Notes under the pieces: model-generated
Databases searched by the model: none
What the model saw: the letters and a program-made list of their open reading frames with translations, nothing else
Told to the model about the DNA's origin: nothing
Shown: positions 6,701-9,836 of the stretch, piece after piece
Layout: each line of letters opens with the position of its first letter
Position numbering within the stretch: the stretch's first letter is position 1
Made by a program: the position numbers and the translations under genes
Assembly: GCA_019136395.1 (NCBI GenBank)
Contig: JAGVUH010000606.1
Coordinates: 1-9,836 of the forward strand
Origin: Gammaproteobacteria bacterium
Lineage (GTDB): Bacteria > Pseudomonadota > Gammaproteobacteria > Chromatiales > Chromatiaceae
DNA: 9,836 bases
Direction of reading: 5' to 3'

Positions 6701-8269
6701 TGGGACCTCCGCACCCCTCTGTTGGCGGACTTCGCGACCCTCCTCCGGGTCACCCCCGACCTGGCCGATATCGTCTTCGGCCGATTCGCCCGCGCCGAAT
6801 GGCCCCGCCGTTTCATTGCCGGCGGCGACCACATCGACTGGCCCACCTCCACCGCCTGGGGGTTGCGGCTCGTCACCGACGGCAAAATCCGTCAACTGAT
6901 TAGCCGGTTGCTGTTGGCCCGCCGGGCGGGGCAAAAGGTCATCGTCTTCTCCCAATTCAGCGACACCATCGCCTATATCCGCTCGGTGCTGAGCGCTAGC
7001 CGTTCCTTTGCGCGCGGCGACTGGCAAATGGTTTTGCCTGGTCTTGGGGTCCCGCACCTTAAACGGGAGGAGATCGACGCCCTCGGGGCGGTCACGGTGG
7101 CCATCACCGGCGATACCGACAACCGGGACGACGTGGTCAATGCCTTCGCGCCCTTTTACCGCATAGGTCCCTGGCGGCCGGCCACCGACCAGGCCACGGC
7201 GGCCGAGCGCGCCCAACTCCTGGACGGTTGGGAAACCGCCTGGGGTAGTGCCATGGCCCGGGGGGTGGACGTGCTCCTGTCCAGCGACGTGCTGGCCGAG
7301 GGCGTCAATCTGCAGGACGCGGCGTTACTGGTCAATTACGACGTGCACTGGAACCCGGTGCGCATGATCCAACGTTCCGGGCGTATCGATCGCCGCCTCA
7401 ACCCGCGCATCGAACAGCCTCGTCAGTTTCCGGACCTGACGGCCCTGGCCACCCGCCTGGGCACCCCTGCTCCCCGCTACTACTGGCACGACCACCCGGA
7501 CGAGGCCCCGGTCACGGTCAACATGATCCTGCCCGATGCCCTGGAGGCCGAACTGCAACTGCGCGAGCGCATCGCCACCAAGACCCTGGCCATCGACTTC
7601 ACCCTGGGGCTGGAACAGGGCACCGGCGCCGAGGCCGACTGGATGGAGAGCTACAAATATCACGGCGTCAGCAGTTTGAATTCCTTCCAGAAAGACCGCG
7701 CCATCGAGCAAATCGCCAGTTACCACGAGCAGCTTGCACGCCGGTTCGCGGAACTCGGCATCCAGACCCAGTGGGTGGAGAACCTCAATGGCTGGTTCCG
7801 CGCGGCCGACGCCGACCATGGCACGCCTCTCATTGCTCGCGCCCTTCTGGGACGCCCGGGCGGTGAACTGGAGCGCTTCCAACGTTATCTGCGGCCTGCC
7901 GTGAGGGATGGCATCCCCTACTGGTTCTGGGCCGAGAAGCGGCCGGGGGATTCCATGTTCGATGGCTGGCTGATCTTGGATGGGCGGACCTGGCCACCGC
8001 CCAGTCCCTGCCGGGACCTGCCCTGGGACGATGAAGTGGCCGGACCACTCAAGGCCAGCCACCTGCTTACCGCTGTCGAGCGCCTGAGCCAGGAACCGCT
8101 CGTGGACTGGTCCAGCCACAACAAGGGAGTCGGTCGCCTGTTGCAACAAGGTGTCAGCGCCATTGCCGCCCCCAAGTTCGGCGAGGACCGCCACCTCATC
8201 CGCATACCCAGTTTCTTTATCCTGCAATTAGCGACCTTCGACCCCGCTGGGGACCAAGGTGCGTCCTGA
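3749..8269 (+). CDS. SNF2-like helicase with long N-terminal extension, DrmD-like
   Basis: This 1506-residue SF2 ATPase probably acts as the DNA translocase of a helicase-methylase defence system. Helicase motifs are intact: Walker A GVGLGKT (462-468), DEAH (570-573), TATPVNN (606-612), KVIVFSQFSDT (1063-1073), SSDVLAEGVNLQ (1178-1189) and QRSGRIDRR (1208-1216). The 450 residues between motifs III and IV suit a SNF2/HepA-type insertion and contain a Gln/Pro/Asp-rich linker (about 720-752). Residues 1-450 are an extension I do not recognise. It includes HALAHLALGH (343-352), which resembles the HExxH helix of M78/ImmA-IrrE peptidases with the catalytic Glu replaced by Ala. Residues 1217-1506 are a C-terminal region without a recognised fold. 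The start is GTG at 3749 with a weak GAGAG at 3739-3743; an in-frame TAA at 3725-3727 limits alternatives. The methylase gene follows after 11 bases. SNF2 identity is firm; the DrmD relation rests on gene order. Confidence 0.88.
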   Translation: MVEQNADLTRAREISLPPRPHGHARPGKLNLAFASTTAAQGYVLSLTSLFHGTAKSCLVLDQTGRGRDDLDLGEIAYRIRTWPEITLHFRSLLPDSQDGVVIALSAATVTITIPLSTTGPATTIVWLQADPLQVGPLPILALPVRGDDFTLESLHALVALGVSGEGFVSARYYLEADGDILHSWSPDNPGTSASLLASTWAGSFWFDGATGILADSRELPSLWYGPSSDPFRPDLPPPTKPGLSPTQEDSPEPGPLPSDWWSAFDDLVRVNPIDLMAIQEHLQASIPQRPPWRLEQLAAVRHTDFMAVPADDRALILAPRAQEVIIGVDPNLPAETLQPLLLHALAHLALGHVRPGDVYGHWDSPSTATAITPHRLWDQQARDYVADHLKRPTSRRIESLDDCTPTEKAQLGVWRMIGEMLGESRRLHPVAERYQKAAYQRQAAQRLVAMLEDYGGAMLCDGVGLGKTYVATTLVVHYANGWRDQHASTPEGLREDHFRITILAPNSVVSTWRREALPQLAAFGLPLAWTRVISHTKLSRLTRASELLDPVHDGPSDLEHLLLSDLVIVDEAHNFRSLAARRTKVLRDLLRLQPRRETRRRVVLLTATPVNNSLDDLRQESSLLFSRPLYLSEAKTDDGYRRQALKEIQERCERARRAKGRGDVAGLVIHGQPEARFSDTIEFRDDLDFGANVQRIGDYLREQDQRLRELQAAIRATAREQNPSQITQNQPAQDQPSADQDPKTPAIDPKAPARIAEELLDRIVVQRSRALCKEIEHQQASRVELLFRPDAGAPEKLYYADEYDGIADVLARFLPLFDRGDGGAAASQALSLKVYMWYDVREGLKGVEETSSVVGLQRVLVLKRLESSPVAFLITLLRLTVLHAHRLRQLEQLCLELGDNDRRKRLGAEVAALLAGQEAAALEKIRSLATGESPGSPASDFLKSLSAAYSEARPAAETDDAPLQLMLFEEDEAGGVRREQLDRLWDLRTPLLADFATLLRVTPDLADIVFGRFARAEWPRRFIAGGDHIDWPTSTAWGLRLVTDGKIRQLISRLLLARRAGQKVIVFSQFSDTIAYIRSVLSASRSFARGDWQMVLPGLGVPHLKREEIDALGAVTVAITGDTDNRDDVVNAFAPFYRIGPWRPATDQATAAERAQLLDGWETAWGSAMARGVDVLLSSDVLAEGVNLQDAALLVNYDVHWNPVRMIQRSGRIDRRLNPRIEQPRQFPDLTALATRLGTPAPRYYWHDHPDEAPVTVNMILPDALEAELQLRERIATKTLAIDFTLGLEQGTGAEADWMESYKYHGVSSLNSFQKDRAIEQIASYHEQLARRFAELGIQTQWVENLNGWFRAADADHGTPLIARALLGRPGGELERFQRYLRPAVRDGIPYWFWAEKRPGDSMFDGWLILDGRTWPPPSPCRDLPWDDEVAGPLKASHLLTAVERLSQEPLVDWSSHNKGVGRLLQQGVSAIAAPKFGEDRHLIRIPSFFILQLATFDPAGDQGAS

Positions 8270-8274
8270 AGGAG
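8269..8274 (+). promoter_or_regulatory. Ribosome-binding site of the methylase gene
   Basis: AAGGAG begins on the last base of the helicase TGA stop and lies six bases before the ATG at 8281. It fixes that start and implies translational coupling of the two genes. Confidence 0.8.
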
Positions 8275-8280
8275 TCATCC

Positions 8281-9836
8281 ATGCTGAACAAAGCCGACTT
8301 CATCGACTACATCCTCAACGGGGGCGAATCGGAAGCCAAGCGGGACCCCATAGCACCAGTGGAATCGGCCTTGCCAGAGGGTTTTGAAGGCTTTGATGAT
8401 TTCGCGACCGAGGTCGCCCCAGCACCGCAGGCCCCCTCCGGATCCAGCTTCGCCCGTCGCTTGTTGGAAGCCACTGGTTTCGGCAACCCCGCCTTCGTGC
8501 AACGTACCAATGTTATCCGCAGCGGCGATGCCGTCGCGCGCCACTTACCCGAACGGGTTGCCTTCTGGCCGAAGACCCCATCCCGCCCCTACCAAACCCT
8601 GCTGTTCGAGGCGGACCTGGACCACGAGCAATTGCTCAACATCCCAGCGTTCAGGTCACGCACCTTGGCGCACCTGGATATCGTCGAGGACGCCCTGGCG
8701 CGCCTGGTCAGCGAGGCCCTCGATGGGTTTCAACGCGGGGGTGAAGGCGTGACAGCCGACGTGCGCAAGGGCAGCAAGGAAGAAACCCTGTGCGTGGTAT
8801 CGATCCTGGACAAACGCGAAGGGCAAGCCGTGCGGCTCATCTGCTTCGGCACCCAGAACAAACACGGCGGCGGGCTGGAGACCTTTCTGCTCACCGAGCA
8901 AACCCGACGCTGGGATGGCCAACTGGCCCGGGAACACCTGGGCCTGCTCTACGAGCGGCAGTTCAAAAAACTGGTGGGCCAGGACTGGCAAGAGGCATTC
9001 ACGACCACCGAGGAGCGTAAGCAAGCCGAGAAGCTGCTCACCATCTGCACTGGCCCGGCGCCCCAGGAACACGACATCCAAGAGGGCGTGCTCGACCTCC
9101 TCGACAGCGTCGCCAAAGGGTTCGGCCTTCGCAAAAAGGCTAATGCCGAACGCCGGCTCCAGGCCTTTGCCCTACCGTCGGACCATGACATTGGCATTGA
9201 TCCCGAGGAACGGCAAAGTGCCTACGGGGGCCAGAATCCCTTTGGGGGTGTCACATTACGCGACGGGCATAACCGCCTGCTGGGGTACATCGTCTATCCA
9301 CTCAAGAGCACGGCGGATGCGGCCCGCCTCCGACGGCACCTGCTTTTAAACAACCGCTTTCATAATGTCCTGGTGGTCTACCCCGACCGGGATCAGGCCA
9401 GCATCGAACTGTGGCAGGGTCGCGAGCAACTCACTGGCAAGCTCCGCAAAGGCCAGGGTTACAAGGACGCCGCGGATGTCGTCAACCTGCTGTCACGCTT
9501 TTTCGTGGTCAGCAAGGCCAAGGTCAGAAATCCCACCGAACTTGCCCAAGAGCTGGCGTACCGGGCGCGGTACCTGCGCCGCCTGGCCGTCAAACAGCTC
9601 GGGGAGGAATCCGTCACGGGTCCCTTGCGCGATCTCTACAATGCCTTCAAAGAGGCCCTGGTCCATGACCTCACCGAGGACAAGTTTGCGGATGCCTATG
9701 CCCAGACCATCACCTACGGGCTGCTGACCGCCCGGTGGACGGGCAACGCCCAACTGGCCGCCGCGGGTGAACGACTGACACGTCAGACCGCCCTCAAGCA
9801 TCTGCCGGCATCCAGTCCCTTCTTGAAAGAATTCTT
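8281..9836 (+). CDS. Type ISP/IIG-like DNA methyltransferase, N-terminal part (runs off window)
   Basis: An open frame from ATG 8281 reaches the window end without a stop, giving 518 residues. The last hundred residues match the segment that leads into the adenine methyltransferase domain of type ISP and IIG-like enzymes: NPTELAQELAYRARYLRRLA (417-436), LRDLYNAFKEALVHDLTE (449-466), then FADAYAQTITYGLLTARW (469-486) and PFLKEF near the end. The SAM-binding motif and catalytic NPPY would lie beyond the window. Residues 1-400 are not recognised. They include an acidic, Pro/Ala-rich stretch (about 20-75) and a strand-rich segment with HNVLVVYPDRDQASIELWQG (361-380), which occupies the place of the N-terminal nuclease in type ISP/IIG enzymes. 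No clear PD-(D/E)xK motif is visible. The gene is coupled to the SNF2 helicase upstream, the order of drmD-drmMI in class 1 DISARM. A split ISP-like restriction system is the main alternative. Confidence 0.78.
   Translation, partial: MLNKADFIDYILNGGESEAKRDPIAPVESALPEGFEGFDDFATEVAPAPQAPSGSSFARRLLEATGFGNPAFVQRTNVIRSGDAVARHLPERVAFWPKTPSRPYQTLLFEADLDHEQLLNIPAFRSRTLAHLDIVEDALARLVSEALDGFQRGGEGVTADVRKGSKEETLCVVSILDKREGQAVRLICFGTQNKHGGGLETFLLTEQTRRWDGQLAREHLGLLYERQFKKLVGQDWQEAFTTTEERKQAEKLLTICTGPAPQEHDIQEGVLDLLDSVAKGFGLRKKANAERRLQAFALPSDHDIGIDPEERQSAYGGQNPFGGVTLRDGHNRLLGYIVYPLKSTADAARLRRHLLLNNRFHNVLVVYPDRDQASIELWQGREQLTGKLRKGQGYKDAADVVNLLSRFFVVSKAKVRNPTELAQELAYRARYLRRLAVKQLGEESVTGPLRDLYNAFKEALVHDLTEDKFADAYAQTITYGLLTARWTGNAQLAAAGERLTRQTALKHLPASSPFLKEF

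Noticed and set aside
1..9836. CRISPR array
   Set aside because: No regularly spaced direct repeats were seen anywhere in the window.

Overview
The window is GC-rich bacterial DNA. Its codon use, a YqiA/UPF0227-type hydrolase, an iscB relic and a restriction/defence-type operon suggest an accessory island in a proteobacterium. A purple-sulfur or similar gammaproteobacterium is my best guess, but no sequence here fixes the taxon. The left third is decaying and the right two thirds are intact.

Left part (1-2408, genes on the minus strand). First comes the 3' remnant of an iscB gene (RNA-guided HNH/RuvC nuclease of IS200/IS605-type elements, stop at 94-96), broken by frameshifts and lacking its N-terminal half. 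Next is a 534-codon gene of an uncharacterised conserved family, with a winged-helix-like C-terminus, split by one missing base in a C run near 1936-1939. Beside its 5' end lies a compact branched inverted-repeat structure (2417-2506, with extra hairpins to 2538). It looks like a structured RNA and may be a stand-alone HEARO/omega-RNA.

Middle (2675-3418, plus strand). A YqiA/UPF0227-like alpha/beta hydrolase is interrupted after its ninth codon by a 133-bp MITE-like element with 14-bp terminal inverted repeats and an 8-bp target duplication. Removing the element and one duplication copy restores a 200-residue reading frame exactly. A roughly 330-bp gap follows, with a possible terminator and no convincing gene.

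Right part (3749-9836, plus strand). Two genes lie in tight succession. The first is a 1506-residue SNF2-like helicase with a long N-terminal extension that carries a degenerate zinc-protease-like motif. The second, 11 bases after its stop, is the N-terminal 518 residues of a large protein that reaches the start of a type ISP/IIG-like adenine methyltransferase region and runs off the window. Order and content resemble the drmD-drmMI pair of class 1 DISARM, or another helicase-plus-methylase anti-phage system. The likely division of labour is that the helicase translocates on or remodels invading DNA and the methylase marks self DNA. Any nuclease or other partners would lie beyond 9836.
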